A stretch of 47,118 bases of DNA. It comes from Pseudomonas sp. GM79. GTDB taxonomy: Bacteria > Pseudomonadota > Gammaproteobacteria > Pseudomonadales > Pseudomonadaceae. This document shows, in pieces, positions 32,571 through 40,903 of this stretch. The notes under the pieces were generated by a model. That model saw nothing but the letters and a program-made list of their open reading frames with translations, made no database searches and was not told where the DNA came from. Position numbers and translations under genes: made by a program. Position 1 is the first letter of the stretch, and every line of letters starts with the position of its first letter. The stretch is from positions 1 through 47,118 of the forward strand of contig NZ_AKJE01000061.1 of NCBI RefSeq assembly GCF_000282495.1, given 5' to 3'.

Positions 32571-33479
32571 ATGAGCTCTGTGGCGGTTTTCAGCAAAGCC
32601 TCACCGTTCGACGCATTGCAGCGCTGGCTTCCCAAACTGGTTTTGGCGCCAAGCATGCTGATCGTCCTGGTTGGTTTTTACGGTTACATCATCTGGACAT
32701 TTGTTCTGTCCTTCACCAATTCCAGCTTCATGCCGAGCTACAAGTGGGTCGGCCTGCAGCAATACATCCGCCTGATGGACAACGATCGCTGGTGGGTCGC
32801 GAGCAAGAACCTCGCGGTGTTCGGCGGCATGTTCATCGGCATCAGCCTGGTGCTGGGGGTGTTCCTCGCCGTGCTGCTGGATCAGCGCATTCGCAAGGAA
32901 GGCTTCATCCGCACCGTTTACCTGTACCCGATGGCGCTCTCGATGATCGTTACTGGTACCGCGTGGAAATGGCTGCTCAACCCAGGCCTGGGCCTGGACA
33001 AAATGCTGCGTGACTGGGGCTGGGAAGGCTTCCGTCTCGACTGGCTGGTGGATCAGGATCGCGTGGTGTATTGCCTGGTGATCGCCGCCGTGTGGCAAGC
33101 CTCCGGGTTTGTGATGGCGATGTTCCTGGCCGGCCTGCGTGGCGTCGATCAATCGATCATCCGCGCGGCGCAAGTCGACGGGGCGAGCCTGCCGACCATC
33201 TACCTGAAGATCGTATTGCCGAGCCTGCGCCCGGTGTTCTTCAGCGCTTTCATGATCCTGGCGCACATCGCGATCAAGAGCTTCGACCTGGTGGCGGCGA
33301 TGACCGCGGGTGGCCCGGGCTACTCGTCCGACCTGCCGGCGATGTTCATGTATTCCTTCACTTTCAGCCGTGGCCAGATGGGCATTGGTTCGGCGAGCGC
33401 CATGATGATGCTCGGCGCGATCCTGGCGATTCTGGTGCCGTACCTGTACTCCGAATTGCGAGGCAAACGCCATGAGTAA
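32571..33479 (+). CDS. gtsB: Glucose ABC transporter permease GtsB
   Basis: Inner-membrane permease of the MalF type, 302 residues with about six membrane segments (LVLAPSMLIVLVGFYGYIIW is the first). The cytoplasmic EAA loop that contacts GtsD is AAQVDGASLPTIYLKIVLP. The frame is open back to 32481 inside the REPIN. I chose the ATG at 32571 because the preceding in-frame residues are translated repeat sequence. The Shine-Dalgarno match is poor (CTGGA). Its end overlaps gtsC by 8 bp. Confidence 0.92.
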   Translation: MSSVAVFSKASPFDALQRWLPKLVLAPSMLIVLVGFYGYIIWTFVLSFTNSSFMPSYKWVGLQQYIRLMDNDRWWVASKNLAVFGGMFIGISLVLGVFLAVLLDQRIRKEGFIRTVYLYPMALSMIVTGTAWKWLLNPGLGLDKMLRDWGWEGFRLDWLVDQDRVVYCLVIAAVWQASGFVMAMFLAGLRGVDQSIIRAAQVDGASLPTIYLKIVLPSLRPVFFSAFMILAHIAIKSFDLVAAMTAGGPGYSSDLPAMFMYSFTFSRGQMGIGSASAMMMLGAILAILVPYLYSELRGKRHE

Positions 33480-34317
33480 TCAACTTGGCAAACCGGGCAT
33501 CAGCTTTAGCCGCATCGCGATCTACGCAACTCTGTTGCTGGCCGCGGCGATCTATTTGATCCCGCTGGTGGTGATGCTGCTGACCAGTTTCAAATCCCCG
33601 GAAGACATCCGCACCGGCAACCTGTTGAGCCTGCCGCAAGTGATTGATGGCATCGGCTGGATCAAGGCCTGGGACAGTGTCGGCAGTTACTTCTGGAACT
33701 CGGTGAAAATCACCGTGCCGGCGGTACTGATCTCTACGTTCATCGGTGCCATGAACGGTTACGTGCTGTCGATGTGGCGCTTCCGTGGATCGCAACTGTT
33801 CTTCGGCCTGTTGTTGTTCGGTTGCTTCCTGCCGTTCCAGACCGTGCTGCTGCCAGCCTCGTTCACCCTCGGCAAGATCGGCCTGGCCAACACCACCACG
33901 GGCCTGGTGCTGGTGCACGTGGTCTACGGCCTGGCGTTCACCACGCTGTTCTTCCGTAACTACTACGTGAGCATTCCGGATGCGCTGGTCAAGGCGGCGC
34001 GACTGGATGGCGCGGGCTTCTTCACGATTTTCTGGAAGATCCTGCTGCCGATGTCGATCCCGATCGTGATGGTCTGCCTGATCTGGCAGTTCACGCAAAT
34101 CTGGAATGACTTCCTGTTCGGCGTGGTCTTCGCCAGTGGCGATGCCCAGCCGATTACCGTGGCCCTGAACAACCTGGTCAACACCAGCACCGGGGCCAAG
34201 GAATACAACGTTGATATGGCCGCCGCGATGATCGCCGGGCTGCCGACACTGCTGGTCTACATATTCGCTGGCAAGTATTTCCTGCGTGGGCTGACGTCCG
34301 GCGCGGTCAAGGGGTAG
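33472..34317 (+). CDS. gtsC: Glucose ABC transporter permease GtsC
   Basis: Second permease, MalG type, 281 residues with about six membrane segments (IAIYATLLLAAAIYLIPLVV first). The EAA loop is AARLDGAGFFTIFWKILLPM. The ATG overlaps the gtsB stop region, and gtsD follows after 3 bp, so the three genes are tightly coupled. Confidence 0.94.
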   Translation: MSNQLGKPGISFSRIAIYATLLLAAAIYLIPLVVMLLTSFKSPEDIRTGNLLSLPQVIDGIGWIKAWDSVGSYFWNSVKITVPAVLISTFIGAMNGYVLSMWRFRGSQLFFGLLLFGCFLPFQTVLLPASFTLGKIGLANTTTGLVLVHVVYGLAFTTLFFRNYYVSIPDALVKAARLDGAGFFTIFWKILLPMSIPIVMVCLIWQFTQIWNDFLFGVVFASGDAQPITVALNNLVNTSTGAKEYNVDMAAAMIAGLPTLLVYIFAGKYFLRGLTSGAVKG

Positions 34318-34320
34318 AAC

Positions 34321-35481
34321 ATGGCAACTCTCGAATTACGCAACGTCAACAAGACTTACGGTGCCGGTTTGCCGGACACCCTGAAAAACATCGAACTGAA
34401 GATCAATGACGGCGAGTTCCTGATCCTGGTCGGTCCATCGGGCTGTGGTAAGTCCACGCTGATGAACTGCATCGCGGGTCTGGAAAACATCAGCGGTGGC
34501 GCGATTCTGGTGGACGACGCCGACATCAGCGGCATGAGCCCGAAAGATCGCGACATCGCCATGGTGTTCCAGTCCTACGCGCTGTACCCGACCATGAGCG
34601 TGCGGGACAACATCGCGTTCGGCTTGAAGATTCGCAAAATGCCCACCGCCGAAATCGACGAAGAAGTCGCTCGCGTGGCCAAGCTGCTGCAAATCGAACA
34701 CCTGCTCAGCCGCAAACCGGGTCAGCTTTCCGGTGGTCAACAACAGCGCGTGGCCATGGGCCGGGCGCTGGCACGGCGGCCGAAGATTTACCTGTTCGAC
34801 GAACCGCTGTCCAACCTCGACGCCAAGCTGCGGGTCGAGATGCGCACCGAAATGAAACTGATGCACCAGCGTCTGAAAACCACCACGGTCTACGTGACTC
34901 ACGACCAGATCGAAGCCATGACCTTGGGCGACAAAGTGGCGGTGATGAAGGACGGGATCATTCAGCAGTTCGGCACGCCAAAAGACATCTACAACAACCC
35001 GGCCAACCTGTTCGTGGCGAGCTTCATCGGTTCGCCGCCGATGAACTTCATCCCGCTGCGTTTGCAACGCAAGGACGGTCGTCTGGTGGCGCTGCTCGAC
35101 AGCGGTCAGGCGCGCTGCGAATTGCCGCTGGGCATGCAGGACGCCGGGCTCGAAGACCGCGAAGTGATCCTCGGCATGCGCCCGGAGCAGATCGTGCTGG
35201 CGGGCAGCGAGCCGAATGGTTTGCCAACCATTCGCGCCGAAGTGCAGGTCACCGAACCGACCGGTCCCGACACCCTGGTGTTCGTCAACCTCAACGACAC
35301 CAAAGTCTGCTGCCGCCTGGCACCGGACGTCGCGCCGGCCGTGGGCGAGACCCTGACCCTGCAATTCGATCCATCGAAAGTGCTGTTGTTCGATGCCAAG
35401 ACCGGTGAACGCCTGGGGGTGGCCGGCCTGCCGAAAACCGAAGCTCACAGCGCCAACGTGGCCAAGTTCAAAGGCAGATAA
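34321..35481 (+). CDS. gtsD: Glucose ABC transporter ATPase GtsD
   Basis: Cytoplasmic ATPase of the MalK/UgpC class, 386 residues. Walker A is GPSGCGKST, the Q loop is in MVFQSYALYP, the ABC signature is LSGGQQQR, Walker B is KIYLFDEPLSNLD, and the switch histidine is in VTHDQ. The C-terminal part (about 240-370) is the OB-type MalK regulatory domain (ILGMRPEQIVLAG). It powers GtsBC. A MalK-type regulatory domain may allow inducer-exclusion-like control, but that is only inferred. Confidence 0.95.
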   Translation: MATLELRNVNKTYGAGLPDTLKNIELKINDGEFLILVGPSGCGKSTLMNCIAGLENISGGAILVDDADISGMSPKDRDIAMVFQSYALYPTMSVRDNIAFGLKIRKMPTAEIDEEVARVAKLLQIEHLLSRKPGQLSGGQQQRVAMGRALARRPKIYLFDEPLSNLDAKLRVEMRTEMKLMHQRLKTTTVYVTHDQIEAMTLGDKVAVMKDGIIQQFGTPKDIYNNPANLFVASFIGSPPMNFIPLRLQRKDGRLVALLDSGQARCELPLGMQDAGLEDREVILGMRPEQIVLAGSEPNGLPTIRAEVQVTEPTGPDTLVFVNLNDTKVCCRLAPDVAPAVGETLTLQFDPSKVLLFDAKTGERLGVAGLPKTEAHSANVAKFKGR

Positions 35482-35490
35482 AGATCAAAT

Positions 35491-35578
35491 GTGGGAGCGG
35501 GCTTGCTCGCGAAAGCGGTCTGACATTCAACAGTGATGTCGACTGATACACCGCCTTCGCGAGCAAGCCCGCTCCCAC
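35491..35578. repeat. REPIN (88 bp) between gtsD and oprB
   Basis: An 88-bp inverted REP pair. Its position suggests that gts and oprB mRNA segments may be separated here. Confidence 0.93.
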
Positions 35579-35646
35579 AGGGGGGATTCGCGGTGGATGG
35601 GGACATCCGTCGCAATCGATGTAAACCGCGTTAGATAAAAACAGTT

Positions 35647-35658
35647 AATAACAATAAA
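35647..35658 (+). promoter_or_regulatory. Hfq/Crc-type A-rich motif before oprB
   Basis: AATAACAATAAA is four AAN units and lies about 15 nt before the oprB ATG, just ahead of its ribosome site. Confidence 0.5.
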
Positions 35659-35672
35659 ACGAGGATGTAGGG

Positions 35673-37019
35673 ATGAAGAAGAAGAACAACGCTCAGCTTA
35701 TCTGCCAATTGTCAGCGCTTGCGATGATGACGATGGCCGGTAGCGCACACGCGGCTGACGCGTTCAGTGCCGACTCGCAGTGGATGACCGGGGATTGGGG
35801 CGGCGAGCGGACCAGGCTGATCGAGCAAGGTATCGACATCAAGGCCGACTACGTTGGTGAAGTGGGCGCCAACCTGCATGGCGGCTACAACGACGACAAG
35901 ACGGCGCGTTACGCCGACCAGTTTGGCCTGGGCGTGGCGCTGGACCTGGAAAAACTGTGGGGCTGGGATAACACCCAGGCCAAGATCCAGCTCACCAACC
36001 GTAACGGTGAGAACATCTCCAATGACCGTGTCGGCGACCCGCGTGCCGGCACCTTGAGTTCCTCCCAGGAAGTCTACGGCCGTGGCCACATGGTCCGTCT
36101 GACCCAATTGTGGATCAAGCACCAGTTCCTCGACGGTAAACTGGACGTCAAGGCCGGTTACTTCGGCGAAGGCGAAGACTTCAACACCTTCCCTTGCGAG
36201 TTCCAGAACCTGGCATTCTGCGGTTCACAAGCGGGTAACTGGGCGACCAACATCTGGTACAACTGGCCGGTCATGCAGGCAGCGGTTCGCGTGAAGTACA
36301 ACATCACGCCCGAGTTCTATGCGCAGATCGGCGCGTACAACCAGAACCCGTCGCAACTTGAGCACGGTAACGGCTTCAAGCTCAGCGGCAGTGGTACCGA
36401 GGGCACCGTCTTGCCGGTTGAATTGGTCTGGTCGCCGAAGGTCAACAACCTGCCGGGCGAATACCGTGTCGGTTACTACAAGAGCACTGCCAACGCCGAT
36501 GACGTGCGTAAAGACGACAACGGCGACGATGCGGCAACCAGCGGCAACGCCTATCGCAGTCACGATAGCAAGCACGGCTACTGGTTCGTGGCGCAGCAAC
36601 AACTCACCACGCATAACGGTGATGCTTCACGCGGTCTGAACATCGCCGCCAACGCCACCTTCCACGACAAGGACACCAACTTCGTCGACAACTACCAGTC
36701 GCTGATGTTTGTGTACAAGGGGCCGTTCGATGCGCGTCCTAAAGATGACGTCGGAATCGGTTTCGCCCGTATCCATGTCAACGATGACGTGAAGAAAAAC
36801 GCCGAGTTGGTCAACGCCGCCAATGGCGTCAGCGACTACAACGATCCGCTGTTCTCGCCACTGCGTTCCACCGAGTACAACTATGAGATCAACTACGGTT
36901 TCCACGTTACCAACTGGCTGACCGTCCGTCCTAACCTGCAATACATCACTCACCCGGGCGGTGTGGATGAAGTCGACAACGCTCTGGTGGCCGGTCTGAA
37001 AATTCAGTCGGTGTTCTGA
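35673..37019 (+). CDS. oprB: Carbohydrate-selective porin OprB
   Basis: Outer-membrane beta-barrel porin for glucose and related sugars. It has 448 residues. The signal peptide ends in AHA at 27 (ALAMMTMAGSAHAADAF). The mature protein begins WMTGDWGGERTRLIEQGID, typical of the OprB family, and ends in phenylalanine (IQSVF), the outer-membrane insertion signal. Alternating aromatic strand ends such as LWIKHQFLDGKLDVKAGYF are seen throughout. It follows gtsABCD by 190 bp and is closed by a terminator. Confidence 0.95.
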   Translation: MKKKNNAQLICQLSALAMMTMAGSAHAADAFSADSQWMTGDWGGERTRLIEQGIDIKADYVGEVGANLHGGYNDDKTARYADQFGLGVALDLEKLWGWDNTQAKIQLTNRNGENISNDRVGDPRAGTLSSSQEVYGRGHMVRLTQLWIKHQFLDGKLDVKAGYFGEGEDFNTFPCEFQNLAFCGSQAGNWATNIWYNWPVMQAAVRVKYNITPEFYAQIGAYNQNPSQLEHGNGFKLSGSGTEGTVLPVELVWSPKVNNLPGEYRVGYYKSTANADDVRKDDNGDDAATSGNAYRSHDSKHGYWFVAQQQLTTHNGDASRGLNIAANATFHDKDTNFVDNYQSLMFVYKGPFDARPKDDVGIGFARIHVNDDVKKNAELVNAANGVSDYNDPLFSPLRSTEYNYEINYGFHVTNWLTVRPNLQYITHPGGVDEVDNALVAGLKIQSVF

Positions 37020-37057
37020 CGCTGTTGCGATAAGCTCCTCTCTATGTGCGCATATTT

Positions 37058-37088
37058 GCGGACGGCCATGGCTGTCCGCTTTTTTTTG
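37058..37088 (+). terminator. Rho-independent terminator after oprB
   Basis: GCGGAC / GTCCGC stem with a ten-base loop (GGCCATGGCT, itself partly self-complementary), followed by eight T. Confidence 0.85.
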
Positions 37089-37123
37089 GGGGGCTGATCA
37101 GCCAGGCGGCTGACGATTGCATT

Positions 37124-37254
37124 GTGGCGAGGGAGCTTGCTCCCGCTCGGCTGCGTAGCAGTCGTAAACGCGGCGAATGCGGTTTGCCTGAAGCACCGCA
37201 GTGAATGGTTTTAGGGCCGCTTCGCAGCCCAGCGGGAGCAAGCTCCCTCGCCAC
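37124..37254. repeat. Third REP family, inverted pair (131 bp)
   Basis: GTGGCGAGGGAGCTTGCTCC and its complement enclose a spacer of about 85 bp between oprB and the mutarotase gene. The arms differ from both other REP families in the window. Confidence 0.88.
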
Positions 37255-37331
37255 AGAGAATTCACTGGCTACAAAAACGCTGTTGTTTTCAGAGGTTGTG
37301 AGTACACCCATGATTTTCAGGACCGTGGCAC

Positions 37332-38186
37332 ATGCTTGAGCATCCGCTACAACGCTTCTTCAAATCCTTGCGCGAACGTCCGGTGTTTGCGTGGGAGCGC
37401 TATCAGATGCGCGATGTGCTGGTGATCGACCATCCGCTGTGTCAGGCGGTGTTCAGCCGGCAGGGCGCGCAGCTGCTGCACTTCCAGCCAAAGGGACAGA
37501 AACCCTGGCTGTGGTGCGCGGCGAAATGGCCGCATGTCGGTGCAATTCGCGGCGGCGTGCCGGTGTGCTGGCCGTGGTACGGCCGTCATCCGAGCGAAAA
37601 CGCCTGGCCGTCCCATGGCTGGGCGCGTTTGCTCGACTGGAAACTGCTCGACAGTAGCGCTGATGACGATGGCGTGCACCTGCACTGGCAGTTACAGCTG
37701 TGCGACTGGCAAGTGGACTTGCACGCGCACTTGGGTGAACGCATGGATTTGCACCTGAGCACCGAGCATCAAGACGACATGCCGTGCCAGTTGAGCCAGG
37801 CGTTGCACGCCTATTGGCGTATTGGTGATGTGGGCGAGGTAGCGCTGTCTGGGCTCGATGGCGCGCAAGGTTACGACCAGTTGAGCCGCCAGGTTTGTCA
37901 GCAGGAAGGCGAGTTGCGGGTTGATGGCGGTTGTCAGCGAGTGTTTCAGCATGACGGCGAATTGCAGCTCAAGGACCACGCCTGGCAGCGGCAATTGTGC
38001 ATCGACACCGGTGACCGTGCGGACACGGTGGTCTGGCATCCCGGCTCGCGGCCGTTGCTGGGCGTGAGCTGGAACGAGATTTTAGAGTTTGTCTGTGTGG
38101 AAGCGGCCAGCGGCGGGACCGACAGCTTGAGCCTGGCACCGGGTGAGCGGGCGCATTTGAGTTTGCAGGCGCGGGTTGGGGTTTAG
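37332..38186 (+). CDS. D-hexose-6-phosphate mutarotase (YeaD type)
   Basis: A 284-residue member of the aldose 1-epimerase superfamily that interconverts alpha and beta anomers, most likely of glucose-6-phosphate. Key segments are IRGGVPVCWPWYGRHP, the histidine in WPSHGWARLLDW, QALHAYWRIGDV and the general-base region GVSWNEILEFVCVEA. It lies between oprB and hexR, which fits supply of the beta-anomer used by Zwf. The Shine-Dalgarno site is not obvious. There is no signal peptide, so it is cytoplasmic. Confidence 0.87.
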   Translation: MLEHPLQRFFKSLRERPVFAWERYQMRDVLVIDHPLCQAVFSRQGAQLLHFQPKGQKPWLWCAAKWPHVGAIRGGVPVCWPWYGRHPSENAWPSHGWARLLDWKLLDSSADDDGVHLHWQLQLCDWQVDLHAHLGERMDLHLSTEHQDDMPCQLSQALHAYWRIGDVGEVALSGLDGAQGYDQLSRQVCQQEGELRVDGGCQRVFQHDGELQLKDHAWQRQLCIDTGDRADTVVWHPGSRPLLGVSWNEILEFVCVEAASGGTDSLSLAPGERAHLSLQARVGV

Positions 38187-38216
38187 CTCAAAATCCATGG
38201 TGTTGCGGGTATCGCC

Positions 38217-38309
38217 TTCGCGAGCAAGCCCGCTCCCACAGTGGATCTGCTTTGAACACAAATGCTGTGTCCACTGAAAATCTACTGTGGGAGCGGGCTT
38301 GCTCGCGAA
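38217..38309. repeat. Tail-to-tail REP pair (93 bp)
   Basis: Two common-type REPs in reversed order (complement first), between the convergent mutarotase and hexR genes. Confidence 0.9.
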
Positions 38310-38344
38310 GGCGGCTTGTCAGGCGACAAAGAACTCAGATCAGA

Positions 38345-39214
38345 CTAATTGAATTCATCCCCAATCGGATACCGACTGGCATTCAGGCTTTCCTTGATCT
38401 TGCGCAAATGCGGCTGGAAATCCACACCCCGGCGCAGGGTCATGCCGGTGGCGAGCACATCGAGCACGGTCAGCTGAATGATCCGTGACGTCATCGGCAT
38501 ATAGATATCAGTGTCTTCCGGCAACGGGATGTTCAGGCTCAAGGTGCTGGCCTTGGCCAGCGGCGAACCCTCGGCCGTCAGGCCCAGCACCGAAGCACCG
38601 TTTTCCCGGGCGATGCGCGCCACTTCCACCAGTTCCCGGGTGCGGCCGGTGTAGGAAATGATCACGAACAACTCACCGGTGTGGGCCACCGAGGCAATCA
38701 TGCGTTGCATCAGCACGTCGGCATGGGCGGTCACCGCCAGGTTGAAGCGGAAGAACTTGTGCTGGGCATCCAGCGCCACCGGGGCCGAGGCGCCGAGGCC
38801 GAAGAAGTGGATCTGCCGGGCCTGGATCAACAGGTCGACGGCGCGGCTGATCAGGCTCGGGTCAAGCGCCTGCAACGCACTGTCCAAAGAGGCGATGGCG
38901 CTGCCGAAAATCTTTTTTGTATACGCTTCCGGATTGTCATCGGCTTCAACCGCCCGGCTGACATACGCCGCGCCACTGGCCAGGCTCTGGGCCAGCTGCA
39001 GTTTCAGTTCCGGGTAGCCGCTGACGCCGAACGAGCGGCAGAAACGGTTGACCGTCGGCTCGCTGACCTTCGAGGCCTGGGCGAGGGCGGCAATGCTGAA
39101 CCGGGTGGCCTGCTCCGGGTTGAGCAGAATCACTTCGGCGACTTTGCGTTCAGCCTTGTTCAGGTCTTCAAGGCGATTCTGGATCTGTTCCAGTAAATTT
39201 CGCACGCGATCCAT
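38345..39214 (-). CDS. hexR: HexR, RpiR-family repressor
   Basis: Represses zwf-pgl-eda, edd-glk and gap. In P. putida it is released by 2-keto-3-deoxy-6-phosphogluconate. The protein has 289 residues. The N-terminal RpiR helix-turn-helix lies at about 37-60 (SIAALAQASKVSEPTVNRF). The C-terminal SIS sugar-phosphate domain has HFFGLGASAPVALDAQHKF and LFVIISYTGRTRELVEVARIA. It is divergent from zwf, with AAGGAA before the ATG. A near-consensus HexR site lies in the shared promoter gap. Confidence 0.95.
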   Translation of the reverse strand: MDRVRNLLEQIQNRLEDLNKAERKVAEVILLNPEQATRFSIAALAQASKVSEPTVNRFCRSFGVSGYPELKLQLAQSLASGAAYVSRAVEADDNPEAYTKKIFGSAIASLDSALQALDPSLISRAVDLLIQARQIHFFGLGASAPVALDAQHKFFRFNLAVTAHADVLMQRMIASVAHTGELFVIISYTGRTRELVEVARIARENGASVLGLTAEGSPLAKASTLSLNIPLPEDTDIYMPMTSRIIQLTVLDVLATGMTLRRGVDFQPHLRKIKESLNASRYPIGDEFN

Positions 39215-39351
39215 TTCATGTTCCTTAGGTCAGCAGCGCAAATAAGCGTTCGACTAATGCAAATTGGGCCTTTGATACGGCCCATAACGGTGGCCTATCC
39301 TACTGATGGCTCCGACCGACCACCACTCGGAATCTGTATTTTGCGAAAATG

Positions 39352-39366
39352 TTGTGGTTATTACTA
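39352..39366. promoter_or_regulatory. Probable HexR operator before zwf
   Basis: TTGTGGTTATTACTA matches TTGT-N7-ACAA in seven of eight fixed positions (ACTA for ACAA), and the flanks extend it to TGTGGT...ACTACA. It lies about 68 bp before the zwf ATG. Confidence 0.6.
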
Positions 39367-39433
39367 CATTTTCCCTTGAGTGATGCCTTGAAAAAAGGTA
39401 TTTGTAGCTTAACTTGATAAAAGAACAAACATC

Positions 39434-40903
39434 ATGCCTTCGATTACGGTTGAACCTTGCACCTTTGCCTTGTTCGGCGCTCTCGGCGATCTGGCCCTGC
39501 GCAAGCTGTTTCCTGCCCTTTATCAACTCGATGGCGCCGGCCTGCTTCATGAGGATACGCGCATTATCGCGCTGGCCCGTGAACCCGGCAGCGAGCAGCA
39601 GCATCTGGCATTCATCGCCACTGAACTGCGCCGCTACGTGGGCGCCAAAGAGCTGGATGAAGCGGTGGTCGAGCGCTTCCTGGCCCGTTTGAGCTACCTG
39701 CACGTCGACTTCCTCAAGGCTGACGATTACGTCGCCCTGGCCGAGCAGGCCGGCAGTGCCCAGCGGGTGATTGCCTACTTCGCCACCCCGGCGGCGGTGT
39801 ATGGCGCTATTTGCGAGAACCTGTCGAAGGTCGGCCTGACCGAAAACACCCGCGTGGTGCTGGAAAAACCCATCGGTTCGGACCTGGAATCCTCGCGCAA
39901 GGTCAACGACGCCGTGGCGCAGTTCTTCCCGGAGAACCGCACCTACCGCATCGACCACTACCTGGGCAAAGAGACCGTACAAAACCTGATCGCCCTGCGT
40001 TTCGCCAACAGTCTGTTCGAAACCCAGTGGAACCAGAATTACATCTCCCACGTGGAAATCACCGTGGCCGAGAAGGTCGGGATCGAAGGCCGTTGGGGCT
40101 ATTTCGACAAGGCCGGGCAGCTGCGGGACATGATCCAGAATCACCTGCTGCAATTGCTCTGCCTGATCGCCATGGACCCGCCGGCTGACCTGTCCGCCGA
40201 CAGCATTCGCGATGAGAAAGTCAAAGTCCTCAAGGCGCTGGCGCCGATCAGCCCGGAAGGCCTGACCACTCAAGTGGTGCGCGGCCAGTACATCGCCGGC
40301 CACAGCGAAGGCAAATCGGTACCCGGGTATCTGGAGGAGCCTAATTCCAACACCCAGAGCGACACCGAAACCTTCGTCGCCCTGCGTGCCGACATTCGTA
40401 ACTGGCGCTGGGCCGGCGTGCCGTTTTACCTGCGGACCGGCAAGCGCATGCCGCAAAAGTTGTCGCAGATCGTCATCCACTTCAAGGAACCGTCGCACTA
40501 CATCTTCGCCCCCGAGCAGCGCTTGCAGATCAGCAACAAACTGATCATCCGCCTGCAACCGGACGAAGGCATTTCCTTGCGCGTGATGACCAAAGAACAA
40601 GGCCTGGACAAGGGCATGCAGCTGCGCAGCGGTCCGTTGCAGCTGAATTTTTCCGACACTTATCGCAGCGCGCGGATTCCCGACGCCTACGAGCGGTTGT
40701 TACTGGAAGTGATGCGCGGCAATCAGAATTTGTTTGTCCGTAAAGATGAAATCGAAGCCGCGTGGAAGTGGTGTGACCAGTTGATCGCCGGGTGGAAAAA
40801 ATCCGGCGATGCGCCCAAGCCGTACGCGGCAGGGTCGTGGGGGCCGATGAGCTCCATTGCACTGATCACGCGGGACGGGAGGTCGTGGTATGGCGATATC
40901 TGA
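39434..40903 (+). CDS. zwf: Glucose-6-phosphate 1-dehydrogenase Zwf
   Basis: Oxidises glucose-6-phosphate to 6-phosphogluconolactone with NADP (some Pseudomonas forms also use NAD). It has 489 residues. The coenzyme-binding start is FALFGALGDLALRKLFPALYQL, EKPIGSDLESSRKVN is conserved, and the active site is YRIDHYLGKETVQNL. The AAGAACAAA just before the ATG is an Hfq/Crc-type sequence, and no clear Shine-Dalgarno site is present. It overlaps pgl by 14 bp. Confidence 0.97.
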   Translation: MPSITVEPCTFALFGALGDLALRKLFPALYQLDGAGLLHEDTRIIALAREPGSEQQHLAFIATELRRYVGAKELDEAVVERFLARLSYLHVDFLKADDYVALAEQAGSAQRVIAYFATPAAVYGAICENLSKVGLTENTRVVLEKPIGSDLESSRKVNDAVAQFFPENRTYRIDHYLGKETVQNLIALRFANSLFETQWNQNYISHVEITVAEKVGIEGRWGYFDKAGQLRDMIQNHLLQLLCLIAMDPPADLSADSIRDEKVKVLKALAPISPEGLTTQVVRGQYIAGHSEGKSVPGYLEEPNSNTQSDTETFVALRADIRNWRWAGVPFYLRTGKRMPQKLSQIVIHFKEPSHYIFAPEQRLQISNKLIIRLQPDEGISLRVMTKEQGLDKGMQLRSGPLQLNFSDTYRSARIPDAYERLLLEVMRGNQNLFVRKDEIEAAWKWCDQLIAGWKKSGDAPKPYAAGSWGPMSSIALITRDGRSWYGDI

